A stretch of DNA of 64,000 bases from Runella zeae DSM 19591. Its GTDB lineage: Bacteria; Bacteroidota; Bacteroidia; Cytophagales; Spirosomataceae. A model generated the notes under the pieces. The model worked only from the letters and a program-made list of their open reading frames with translations. It was not told the origin of the DNA and searched no databases. A program made the translations under genes and the position numbers. Location of the stretch: positions 62,001 to 126,000 of the forward strand of contig NZ_KE384039.1 of NCBI RefSeq assembly GCF_000423565.1, read 5' to 3'. Position 1 is the stretch's first letter. Each line of letters starts with the position of its first letter. Of the stretch, positions 50,821 through 59,178 are shown in pieces.

Positions 50821-52137
50821 ATGGCTATTTTAACCAAAGAAGAAGCTAAAAAAATCATAGATAAGGTGTTGGCATTTTCTAAAGCTGACGAAATGAGCGT
50901 AAGCCTCACAGGAAGCCGCACCGGGAATATTAGATACGCTCGCAACTCTGTATCAACCAGTGGGGAGTCGTATGACCTAGCCTTGGCCGTAACCGCAGTG
51001 TTTGGGAAACGCTCCGGGACTTCTACTATCAATGAGTTTGATGACAAATCATTAGAAAAAACGGTAAGACGAGCTGAGGAGATTGCCAAACTTGCGCCCG
51101 AAAACCCCGAGTATATGCCGATGCTTGGCCCGCAGACTTATTTAGAAAGCAATACTTTTGCCCAAAGCACAGCCAATATCGACCCCGATTATCGTGCCAA
51201 AGTGGCGTTTGATAGCATTGACCCGTGTAAAAAGAAAAATTTGACGGCGGCTGGATACTTAGAAGATACCACGGAGTTTGTGGCGATGGGAAATAGCAAA
51301 GGTCTTTTTGCTTACAACAAATCTACGTCGGTCGATTTTTCGGTAACAGTACGAAGCGCCGATGGTACTGGTTCAGGATACGTAGCACGCGACTTTAATG
51401 ATAGCGCCAAGCTGAATGCAAAAGTTTCGACAGAAATTGCGATGCAGAAAGCCATGGCCTCGGTATCGGCCAAAGCACTTGAGCCGGGAAAATATACGGT
51501 GATTTTGGAGCCTACCGCAGCTTTGGATTTGATTCAAAATATGATGCGTAGCATAGACGCTCGCAGTGCCGACGAAGGTCGTAGCTTCATGAGTAAAAAA
51601 GGAGGTGGCACGAGATTGGGAGAAAAACTACTGGACGAGCGAGTCAATATTTATTCTGACCCTACCAACCCTGATGCACCTAATGCAGGTTTTTCGATGG
51701 ATGGTCGTCCGCAAGGAAAAACTACTTGGATTGAAAATGGTGTTTTCAAAAACTTGGCATATACGCGCTATTGGGCGCAAAAACAAGGCGTAAAAGCCGT
51801 GCCTCCTCCTGGAGGGTTTATTATGCAAGGAGGACGTCAGTCACTTGAAGAATTGATTAAAAGTACCGAAAAGGGAATCTTAGTGACGCGCTTTTGGTAC
51901 ATACGGGCCGTAGATCCCCAAACACTCCTTTATACGGGTCTTACTCGTGATGGTACTTTTTATATTGAAAACGGTAAAATTAAATATCCTGTTAAAAATT
52001 TCCGTTTCAACGAAAGCCCCGTCATCATGCTCAACAACCTAGAAGCGATGGGCGTACCTACTCGGGTAAGAGGCAATATGATCCCTCCCCTCAAAATTAG
52101 GGACTTTACCTTTACAAGTCTCTCAGATGCAGTTTAG
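50821..52137 (+). CDS. tldE: TldE/PmbA-family protein, copy 1
   Basis: The partner subunit of the TldD/TldE heterodimer, 438 residues. It resembles TldD in fold but lacks the zinc HExxxH. Typical pieces are GNIRYARNSVSTSGESYDLA, LAPENPEYMPMLGPQTY, SADGTGSGYVARDFND, LEPGKYTVILEPTAALDLIQ and GLTRDGTFYIENGKI. It starts MAILTKEEAKKI with no signal peptide, in contrast to its TldD partner. If the pair works outside the cytoplasm, TldE would have to travel with TldD through the Tat system. A hairpin follows the stop codon. Confidence 0.9.
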   Translation: MAILTKEEAKKIIDKVLAFSKADEMSVSLTGSRTGNIRYARNSVSTSGESYDLALAVTAVFGKRSGTSTINEFDDKSLEKTVRRAEEIAKLAPENPEYMPMLGPQTYLESNTFAQSTANIDPDYRAKVAFDSIDPCKKKNLTAAGYLEDTTEFVAMGNSKGLFAYNKSTSVDFSVTVRSADGTGSGYVARDFNDSAKLNAKVSTEIAMQKAMASVSAKALEPGKYTVILEPTAALDLIQNMMRSIDARSADEGRSFMSKKGGGTRLGEKLLDERVNIYSDPTNPDAPNAGFSMDGRPQGKTTWIENGVFKNLAYTRYWAQKQGVKAVPPPGGFIMQGGRQSLEELIKSTEKGILVTRFWYIRAVDPQTLLYTGLTRDGTFYIENGKIKYPVKNFRFNESPVIMLNNLEAMGVPTRVRGNMIPPLKIRDFTFTSLSDAV

Positions 52138-52154
52138 ACAAATTTCAATGAGCC

Positions 52155-52189
52155 ACCCCAAGCAAGACTTTTGTTCCCTTGCTTGGGGT
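52155..52189 (+). terminator. Hairpin after the first tldE
   Basis: ACCCCAAGCAAG (52155-52166) is exactly complementary to CTTGCTTGGGGT (52178-52189). The following bases are only moderately T-rich. It lies 18 bases after the stop of the first tldE and separates the two tld pairs, perhaps incompletely. Confidence 0.7.
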
Positions 52190-52320
52190 TGTCGTTTGGC
52201 ATTGATCTCGACCATTTATCAAAATCACCCCGATTGGGGGAGAAATTCGTCTATTTTTATCAAGATTTTTGCTTATTGTACAGACGATTGTTCCCATTGT
52301 TGTGGATAATCATTAATCCT

Positions 52321-52335
52321 GTGGCTTGCCACTTA
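52321..52335. repeat. Short hairpin repeat GTGGCTTGCCACTTA
   Basis: The same 15 bases as at 22900-22914, with a 5-bp stem around TT. It lies 36 bases before the second tldD start. The purpose is unknown. Confidence 0.4.
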
Positions 52336-52371
52336 GTTCCCATACAACCAACTTAAACACAAAAACTAGCC

Positions 52372-54012
52372 TTGAAAAGAAGAGATTTTATGCAACTCTC
52401 GGGCATGGGATTGGGTGCAATGATGCTCCCAAATATCCCTGTCATGGGGCACTCAGTAGCCCCCGAAGCCCTCTTAGACGGTGGCGTGGATGTCGCCGTC
52501 AAAAAACGTCTAGCTGATGCCGCTCTCAATGCCGCCAAATCCAAAGGGGCTACCTATACGGATGTGCGGATTGGGCGCTATCTCAACCAATTTGTGGTAA
52601 CTCGCGAAGACAAAGTCCAAAATATCGTCAATACCGAATCTTATGGCGTCGGCGTGCGAGTGATTGCCAATGGATGTTGGGGATTTGCGGCTATCGTAGA
52701 TGCAAAAACCGAAGCTGATACCGCTAGAGCCGCCGAAGAAGCCGTGGCTATTGCCAAAGCCAATGCGCGTCTGATGAAGCAACCGGTACAGTTGGCTCCC
52801 CAAAAAGGCTACGGCGAAGTAAGCTGGAAAGCACCTATTCAGCGAAATGCCTTTGAAGTGCCCATCCAAGAAAAGGTAGATTTGCTGCTAGGAGTCAACG
52901 ACGCCGCTCTTAAAAATGGAGCCAACTACGTCAATTCGGTGCTATTCATGGTCAATGAACAAAAGTACTTTGCCTCCACCGATGGCTCTTATATCGACCA
53001 AGACATTCATCGGATTTGGCCTATTTTTGCCGTCACCACTATTGACCCTAAAACGGGTAAGTTTGAAACTCGTCAGGCATTGAGTGCCCCCGTCGGAATG
53101 GGTTATGAATACCTCCAAACCAATCCCAAAGATAAAATAACGGGCATCACTACCCGCTACAACAAAGGCTACGATATGCTGGAGGATGTAATAGCGGCGG
53201 CCAAACAAACCAAAGAAAAATTGGCAGCGAAGTCGGTAGAAGCGGGTAAGTATGATTTAATCCTTGACCCTTCGCACTTGTGGTTGACGATTCATGAGTC
53301 GGTAGGACACCCCCTCGAACTTGACCGGGTGCTGGGTTATGAGGCCAATTTTGCCGGAACTTCTTTTGCAACTTTGGATAAATGGCAGTCCAAAAACTTT
53401 AATTATGGCAGCAAAGAAGTGAACCTTTTTGCGGACAAAACCCAAGTAGGCTCGCTAGGTGCGGTAGGTTGGGATGACGAAGGAGTACAAACCAAAAAAT
53501 GGGATTTGGTGAAAGACGGTACTTTAGTCAACTATCAGGCTATCAGAGACCAAGTGCATATCATTGGCGAAAAAGAATCGCAAGGATGCTGCTACGCCGA
53601 TAGCTGGGGAACGGTGCAATTCCAACGCATGGCCAATGTGTCGTTGGCAGCGGGCAAAACGCCTCTCTCGGTCAGCGAGATGATTAAAGATGTAAAAAAA
53701 GGAATTTATATCATTGGAGATGGTTCGTTTTCGATTGACCAACAGCGTTATAATTTTCAGTTTGGAGGTCAGTTGTATTACGAAATCAAAGACGGACAAA
53801 TCGCCGGTATGCTCAAAGACGTGGCTTATCAGTCAAATACCCAAGAGTTTTGGAACTCCTGCGTAAAAGTATGCGACGAGCGCGATTACCGTTTGGGAGG
53901 GTCGTTTTTTGATGGTAAAGGACAACCTCAGCAAGTCAGTGCAGTATCACATGGTAGCGCTACGGCTCGTTTCAACGGAGTTAATGTGATCAATACCGCA
54001 CGAAAAATCTAA
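52372..54012 (+). CDS. tldD: TldD-family metalloprotease with twin-arginine-type leader, copy 2
   Basis: The second TldD copy, 546 residues, starting at TTG (52372-52374) because the twin-arginine leader (KRRDFMQLSGMGLGAMM) begins there. It has the zinc motif HESVGH (308-313) and HPLELDRVLGYEANFAGTSF. It matches copy 1 along its whole length, for example YASTDGSYIDQDIHRIWP-like segments (written FASTDGSYIDQDIHRIWP here) and QQRYNFQFGGQLYYEI. It is paired with its own TldE 29 bases downstream. The two pairs are an in-place duplication of a whole operon, with clear divergence since. Confidence 0.9.
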   Translation: MKRRDFMQLSGMGLGAMMLPNIPVMGHSVAPEALLDGGVDVAVKKRLADAALNAAKSKGATYTDVRIGRYLNQFVVTREDKVQNIVNTESYGVGVRVIANGCWGFAAIVDAKTEADTARAAEEAVAIAKANARLMKQPVQLAPQKGYGEVSWKAPIQRNAFEVPIQEKVDLLLGVNDAALKNGANYVNSVLFMVNEQKYFASTDGSYIDQDIHRIWPIFAVTTIDPKTGKFETRQALSAPVGMGYEYLQTNPKDKITGITTRYNKGYDMLEDVIAAAKQTKEKLAAKSVEAGKYDLILDPSHLWLTIHESVGHPLELDRVLGYEANFAGTSFATLDKWQSKNFNYGSKEVNLFADKTQVGSLGAVGWDDEGVQTKKWDLVKDGTLVNYQAIRDQVHIIGEKESQGCCYADSWGTVQFQRMANVSLAAGKTPLSVSEMIKDVKKGIYIIGDGSFSIDQQRYNFQFGGQLYYEIKDGQIAGMLKDVAYQSNTQEFWNSCVKVCDERDYRLGGSFFDGKGQPQQVSAVSHGSATARFNGVNVINTARKI

Positions 54013-54041
54013 TCTCCAATCTCTAAACATCGAACTATCAA

Positions 54042-55379
54042 ATGTCTGTTATATTAACTGAAGCAGAAGCCAAAGCCTTGTTACAAAAGGTTTTGAGCTA
54101 TTCTAAAGCAGATGAGTGCGAAGTGAATTTATTGGGAGAAACCCGTGGTAATCTTCGCTACGCTCGCAATGAAGTATCAACAAGTGGTGCTTTGACCAAC
54201 AAAAACTTAGCCGTTCAGTCTGCTTTTGGTAAAAAAGTAGGAGTAGCTACCATCGACGAATTTGACGATGCCTCTATCGAAAAAGTGGTGCGCCGTTCGG
54301 AAGAATTAGCCAAACTCGCCCCCGAAAACCCCGAATATATGGGCGTACTCGAACCGCAGCAGTATATCAAATCGGACGGTTATTTTGAGTCAACGGCTAG
54401 TATCACTCCCGACAAACGTGCCGATGCTGTAGCCAAAAGTTTGGCGCTATCGAGTGATAAAAAACTCACTGCCGCAGGATTTTTGGAAGATGCAAAAGGG
54501 TTTACGGCTTTGATGAATTCAAAAGGGCTTTTTGCCTATTATCGTAATACCAACGTTAATTTTTCGCTCACCGTCCGTACCGACGACGGAACCGGTTCTG
54601 GTTACGTAGCCAAAGGTTACAACGATTTTTCGAAGCTAGATACGGCAGTGGCTACCAAAATCGCCGTTCAGAAATCGCTAGGCTCAGTAGGTGCTAGGGC
54701 ATTGGAGCCGGGTAAATATACCGTAATACTCGAACCTACTGCGGCGGCGGTACTGGTCGAAAATATTTTCTTTGGCATGGATGCTCGTAGCGCTGATGAA
54801 GGTCGTTCGTTTTTTAGTAAACCCGGTGGGAAAACAAAACTAGGCGAAAAAATCGTGGACGAACGCGTTACTTTTTATTCTGATCCTACCCATCCTGAGC
54901 TTCCGGCGGCATCTTGGTCTGGTGATGGTCAGCCTCAAGGAAAAATGCTGTGGATTGACAAAGGTGTGGTCAAAAACCTTACTTATTCGCGATTTTGGGC
55001 GCAAAAGAAAGGCGTAAAGCCCGTTCCTGGACCCAACAATATGATTATGGCGGGCGGAACAGCTACGTTGGACGAAATGATTAAAAGTACTAAACGTGGC
55101 ATTTTGGTGACTAAATTATGGTATATCCGCTCGGTAGACCCTCAAACATTGCTTCTTACGGGGCTGACGCGCGACGGTACTTTTTATATAGAAGACGGGA
55201 AAATAAAATATCCAATCAAAAACTTCCGCTTCAACGAAAGCCCTATCATTATGCTCAACAACCTTGAGACTTTGGGCATTCCTGAAAGAGTAGTAAGTAC
55301 CGAAACCAACCAGAATTATATCCTGCCTCCGATGAAAATTAGAGAGTTTACGTTCTCGTCGCTTTCGGATGCCGTATAA
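54042..55379 (+). CDS. tldE: TldE/PmbA-family protein, copy 2
   Basis: The partner of the second TldD, 445 residues. It shares GNLRYARNEVSTSGALT, LAPENPEYMGVLEPQQY, DDGTGSGYVAKGYNDF, LEPGKYTVILEPTAAAVLVE and GLTRDGTFYIEDGKIKYPIK with copy 1. It is a few residues longer near the end (VSTETNQNYILPPMKI). There is no signal peptide. A strong terminator follows within 10 bases. Confidence 0.9.
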   Translation: MSVILTEAEAKALLQKVLSYSKADECEVNLLGETRGNLRYARNEVSTSGALTNKNLAVQSAFGKKVGVATIDEFDDASIEKVVRRSEELAKLAPENPEYMGVLEPQQYIKSDGYFESTASITPDKRADAVAKSLALSSDKKLTAAGFLEDAKGFTALMNSKGLFAYYRNTNVNFSLTVRTDDGTGSGYVAKGYNDFSKLDTAVATKIAVQKSLGSVGARALEPGKYTVILEPTAAAVLVENIFFGMDARSADEGRSFFSKPGGKTKLGEKIVDERVTFYSDPTHPELPAASWSGDGQPQGKMLWIDKGVVKNLTYSRFWAQKKGVKPVPGPNNMIMAGGTATLDEMIKSTKRGILVTKLWYIRSVDPQTLLLTGLTRDGTFYIEDGKIKYPIKNFRFNESPIIMLNNLETLGIPERVVSTETNQNYILPPMKIREFTFSSLSDAV

Positions 55380-55386
55380 CAATACC

Positions 55387-55412
55387 AAACCCTCCCGAAA
55401 GGGAGGGTTTTT
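55387..55412 (+). terminator. Rho-independent terminator after the second tldE
   Basis: AAACCCTCCC-GAAA-GGGAGGGTTT is a 10-bp stem with a GAAA tetraloop followed by TT. It begins 7 bases after the tldE stop and ends the tld transcript, or limits read-through into the DUF4159 gene. Confidence 0.92.
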
Positions 55413-55429
55413 AAACACCATTATCACAC

Positions 55430-56047
55430 TTGAGACCTTTCGTTTTTACTCGGATTCAGTATGCTTCGGGAGATTGGGACACCGACCAACGGATGCCCTC
55501 TAATCTCCTCAATTCGTTGGTAGAATACACTACGATTCCGGTGGATGAAAAGGAAAAAATCGTTCAACTTACCAGCGTCGAATTGTTCAGAAGTCCGTTT
55601 TGCTATTTAAGTGGTCATAAATTGGTGGAATTTTCGGTGCAAGAAAGAACTCACTTCAAAAAATATGTCGAAAACGGAGGCTTTGTTTTTGTCGATGATT
55701 GCAATCACGACATAGACGGCCTGTTTGCGAAATCTTTCGAACAAGAAATGGCAAGGACTTTTGGAGCACAAGCACTTCAAAAAATCCCCAATGACCACCC
55801 GATTTATCATTCATTTTTTCATTTTGAAGGCCCTCCTACTACGAGTTTTGAACTCAACGGCTGGGGCGATGACTTGGTGCACGATTACCTAAAAGCCATT
55901 CAAATCAATGGTCGCATTGGGGTTTTGTATAGCAATAAAGACTACGGCTGCGAATGGGATTATGATTTTAGAAATAAGCGCTGGCTCGCCGAAGACAATA
56001 CCAAATTTGGAGTAAATATCATCAACTACGCACTAACTACTGTTTAG
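55430..56047 (+). CDS. DUF4159 domain protein
   Basis: A 205-residue protein of the DUF4159 family, which resembles class I glutamine amidotransferase-like folds and usually sits beside MoxR and BatA genes. The start is TTG (55430-55432) reading RPFVFTRIQYASGDWDTDQR. Conserved pieces are FCYLSGHKLVEFSVQER, YVENGGFVFVDDCNHD, IPNDHPIYHSFFHFEGPPTT and VLYSNKDYGCEWDYDF. No signal peptide is seen, although homologs are often exported. It is the first gene of a six-gene plus-strand run. Its biochemical function is unknown. Confidence 0.85.
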   Translation: MRPFVFTRIQYASGDWDTDQRMPSNLLNSLVEYTTIPVDEKEKIVQLTSVELFRSPFCYLSGHKLVEFSVQERTHFKKYVENGGFVFVDDCNHDIDGLFAKSFEQEMARTFGAQALQKIPNDHPIYHSFFHFEGPPTTSFELNGWGDDLVHDYLKAIQINGRIGVLYSNKDYGCEWDYDFRNKRWLAEDNTKFGVNIINYALTTV

Positions 56048-56050
56048 CTT

Positions 56051-57052
56051 TTGGAAACACAAGACTTAACCCACTTTAAATCGCTGGTATCAAAATTACC
56101 GCACCTCAAAAAAGAAATTGCTAAAATAATTGTTGGGCAGCAGGAGGTTATTGACGAAATCCTGATTGCGCTCTTGGCAGGTGGACATTGTTTGTTGGAG
56201 GGAGTGCCAGGACTTGCCAAAACGCTCATGGTCAAAACCATGGCCGAAGCCCTTGAAATGAAATTTAAAAGGGTACAGTTTACCCCTGACCTGATGCCGG
56301 GCGATATTGTCGGAACGGAGATATTGGAAGAAGACCACGAAACGGGACGTAAGTTTTTTAAATTTAACCAAGGACCGATATTTGCCAATATCGTTTTGGC
56401 GGATGAAATCAACCGTACTCCTCCCAAAACCCAAGCGGCACTGCTCGAAGCCATGCAAGAGTACAAGGTCACTTATGCAGGAACCAACTATGATTTGCCG
56501 CGTCCTTTTTTGATTATAGCCACCCAAAACCCCATCGAGCAAGCGGGTACTTATCCACTACCCGAAGCCCAACTCGACCGTTTTTTGTTGTACATCAAAC
56601 TTGATTATCCTACCCAGCAAGAAGAACTAGCGGTTTTGAAAAATACAACGGGTATTGTATCTAATCAGCTACAAAGAGTCTTGGCTGACCATGAAATCAT
56701 GGATTTGCAGAAACTTACCCGACAAGTACACATCAGCGATGAGCTAGTGGTGAAAGTCAATCAGCTAGTGCGAGCCACACGCCCCCAAACTACTACTTCC
56801 GACTATGTCAAAAAATGGTGTAGCTGGGGAGCAGGCCCTCGGGCAGGTCAAGCCCTAATACTCTGTGCCAAAGCACGAGCAGTGCTTCAACAGCGTTTTG
56901 CGGTGATCCCCGAAGACATCCAAACCTTGGCTTACCCTGTACTACGCCACCGAATTGCTTTGAATTTTAGAGCCGAAGCCGAAAACATCACCACTGACCA
57001 CGTCGTAACCGAACTCCTTAAAAATGACGCTTCTAACCACCGAACTCATTAA
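56051..57052 (+). CDS. MoxR-family AAA+ ATPase
   Basis: A 333-residue AAA+ chaperone of the MoxR group, thought to remodel or insert cofactors in partner proteins together with DUF58/VWA proteins. Walker A is GVPGLAKT (51-58) and Walker B is NIVLADEINR. The MoxR block MPGDIVGTEIL, the sensor motif in ATQNPIEQAGTYPLPEAQLD, and RFLLYIKLDYPT follow. Translation starts at TTG (56051-56053), just after the DUF4159 stop. Its end overlaps the DUF58 gene by 29 bases, showing tight coupling. Confidence 0.93.
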   Translation: METQDLTHFKSLVSKLPHLKKEIAKIIVGQQEVIDEILIALLAGGHCLLEGVPGLAKTLMVKTMAEALEMKFKRVQFTPDLMPGDIVGTEILEEDHETGRKFFKFNQGPIFANIVLADEINRTPPKTQAALLEAMQEYKVTYAGTNYDLPRPFLIIATQNPIEQAGTYPLPEAQLDRFLLYIKLDYPTQQEELAVLKNTTGIVSNQLQRVLADHEIMDLQKLTRQVHISDELVVKVNQLVRATRPQTTTSDYVKKWCSWGAGPRAGQALILCAKARAVLQQRFAVIPEDIQTLAYPVLRHRIALNFRAEAENITTDHVVTELLKNDASNHRTH

Positions 57053-57890
57053 ACTCAACAATCTCCAATTGGCGGGGCGATTGGTCAGTGAGGAGTTGAT
57101 GCTTGGGATTCACGGAAGTAAGCGCTCGGGGGTAGGGATTGAGTTTGAGCAATACCGTCATTACGAACCGGGCGATGACCCCAAGCGTATTGATTGGAAA
57201 CTCTACGCCCGTACCCAAAAACATTTGGTGCGAGAATCGGCCACCGAAAGCAATTTCCACCTGCGTTTTGTGCTGGATTTGTCTGGCTCAATGAACTATA
57301 CCGAGAGGGGAGTTAGTCGGCTTGATTATGCCAAGATTTTATTGGCTTCGTTGACGTACTTGGGCTACCGACAAAGCGACCAAATGAGCCTTTATGCTCT
57401 CAAAAATGGGGGTTTACAGACCATTGTTCCCAGTGGTAAACAATCTTTCCAACGGATTTTGTATGAATTGGAGAAGGCGAAAGCCGGTGGTACTTGGCAA
57501 AATGACAATCCCAAATTTCCTGAGTTTCAACAAAAACAGAAGGAGTTGCTGGTACTAGTATCTGATTTTTTGCAAGTAGGCGACGAATGGCTCCAACTCA
57601 TTCAGCAAGCTGCAAGCCCTCGTCGGGAGGTGCTTATTTTGCAGTTGCTGGGTGAAGAAGAAATACACTTCAACCTAAGCGGTTTTTATCGATTCAAAGA
57701 TTTAGAAACCGGCAAAGAAATCGAACTTGAAGCCGCCACCATCCAAGCTGAAGTAAGAGAAAAAGCCCAAAAATATTTGGCAAATTTGGAAGAAGCCTTA
57801 CTCATACCCTATGTTTACTTGATTCGTCGTAGTCTTCAAACGCCTATTGCTCAGGTTATTATAGAGGCATTGACTAAACGGAAAGCGTAA
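57024..57890 (+). CDS. DUF58 domain protein (VWA-like, MoxR partner)
   Basis: A 288-residue DUF58 protein, the usual partner of MoxR. The family core GVGIEFEQYRHYEPGDDPKR and IDWKLYART occupies residues 36-63. A metal-ion adhesion (MIDAS) motif D-x-S-x-S is present at 85-89 in DLSGSM, so it can probably bind a ligand through a divalent metal. It has no membrane segment. It overlaps moxR by 29 bases and lies 22 bases before the BatA-like gene. Confidence 0.92.
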   Translation: MTLLTTELIKLNNLQLAGRLVSEELMLGIHGSKRSGVGIEFEQYRHYEPGDDPKRIDWKLYARTQKHLVRESATESNFHLRFVLDLSGSMNYTERGVSRLDYAKILLASLTYLGYRQSDQMSLYALKNGGLQTIVPSGKQSFQRILYELEKAKAGGTWQNDNPKFPEFQQKQKELLVLVSDFLQVGDEWLQLIQQAASPRREVLILQLLGEEEIHFNLSGFYRFKDLETGKEIELEAATIQAEVREKAQKYLANLEEALLIPYVYLIRRSLQTPIAQVIIEALTKRKA

Positions 57891-57912
57891 TAAATTAGCC
57901 GAAAAAGAGAAA

Positions 57913-59178
57913 TTGAAGATGGAATTTTTAAACCCTTTGATGTTGTGGAGTGCTTTGGCTGTAGCGATTCCGATTGCCCTGCATTTTTGGCACCAAAAAA
58001 AGGGAAAACTGTTGCCTTGGGCTGCCACTCAATGGCTTACCGAAAAAGACCTGCAACCAGCGAAGGGTATTCGTTTGGACAATATTTTATTGCTTTTGTT
58101 GCGGTGTTTGTTGGTGTTAGTACTGGCGTTTTATTTGGCAAAACCTATATTAAAAAATACCGCTACCTCTAGCAATCATTCTAAAATTCATCTGGTACAA
58201 CCTAGTGAGTGGGTAGTAAATAACTTTCGATTTGAAATAGAAGGCGCTCTTCAAAAAGGAGAAAAGGTATATTGGATAAGCAATGTACCCGCTCCGCTCG
58301 AAAATCTTGCTGCAATACCCACGGTCTCAGACTTTGACGCTTTGGTACTGCAAACTTTCCTTAATGAAGTGGATGCCCTCCATAGTACCGAAAAAGGCAC
58401 ACAATATGAGCTTTATATGACCACTGATGCCACCTTTGGCGATGTTTCTACCATTTACACCTCAAGTCCTGTTGCGTTACATTCGGTGGTAGATTCTTCG
58501 CAAAAGTTGCCTCAAAATTACCTTTCTTTAACTAATAATAAAAAGGTTTTCGTAAACAAGGCGCAATTATTGACGGTGGGGGATGTATTACCATCAAACC
58601 TAAAATTTGCGAATACAGCGGTTCATCAAGGAGTGATTGAAGTTTTGTTGGATACCAAAGATAGCCTTGAACGTCAGACGATTAAGGCTGCTTTTAAATC
58701 GTTGAAAGACGTATATCAGATCGAGTTTTTGGTGGACGAACACCTACAAACTTCCAAAAAATACGATATGGTTTTGACAGACAAAACATCCTTGCTTCAA
58801 AATCAAGCGGCTTTTACGCCCCAAACGCTCTGTTTTGTATTAGGTAATGCCGCAGGTTCTTTTTCGGAGCTGAATCAAGAGCGTTTTGGAGAAGTAATTT
58901 ATCTAACCGAACGCCTGACTCCTCAAACCTCTGAAATGGTTTATAACGGCCAACTTCCCGAATGGTTAGGGGAGTGTCTAGTAAGAGGCTTTGGATTGAC
59001 TCGTTCGACGGCTTTGCGGAGTCCCAAGCAACTTCAGTCGATTTTTAAAGTTAGGTCAAAAGAAAATCAAGCACTTCGGCAAAAATCAGCCGAAGGTGGG
59101 TTTTCAAAATCAATTTTATGGTTGTTGGTATTGATACTTATTATTGAACGTTGGTTATCCATTACAAAAAAAGCATGA
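57913..59178 (+). CDS. BatA-like membrane protein without a VWA domain
   Basis: A 421-residue inner-membrane protein. The first 75 residues are the BatA N-terminal double-membrane domain (NPLMLWSALAVAIPIALHFW, LLPWAATQWL, LLLLLRCLLVLVLAFYLAKP). A large soluble domain follows, with strand-rich segments (HQGVIEVLLDTKDSLERQTI, KKYDMVLTDKT) reminiscent of amidotransferase-like folds. A last helix (SILWLLVLILIIERWL) anchors the C terminus. The VWA domain with MIDAS normally found in BatA is missing. It probably forms an envelope complex with the DUF4175-like protein, whose start overlaps this stop by 4 bases. Confidence 0.78.
   Translation: MKMEFLNPLMLWSALAVAIPIALHFWHQKKGKLLPWAATQWLTEKDLQPAKGIRLDNILLLLLRCLLVLVLAFYLAKPILKNTATSSNHSKIHLVQPSEWVVNNFRFEIEGALQKGEKVYWISNVPAPLENLAAIPTVSDFDALVLQTFLNEVDALHSTEKGTQYELYMTTDATFGDVSTIYTSSPVALHSVVDSSQKLPQNYLSLTNNKKVFVNKAQLLTVGDVLPSNLKFANTAVHQGVIEVLLDTKDSLERQTIKAAFKSLKDVYQIEFLVDEHLQTSKKYDMVLTDKTSLLQNQAAFTPQTLCFVLGNAAGSFSELNQERFGEVIYLTERLTPQTSEMVYNGQLPEWLGECLVRGFGLTRSTALRSPKQLQSIFKVRSKENQALRQKSAEGGFSKSILWLLVLILIIERWLSITKKA

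Noticed and set aside
52127-52309. 60-codon frame ending in a cysteine-rich stretch (CTDDCSHCCG) between the tld pairs, considered as a TldD/E precursor peptide
   Set aside because: It starts inside tldE and runs through the terminator-like stem at 52155-52189, with no ribosome-binding site. A real precursor peptide would need conservation evidence.
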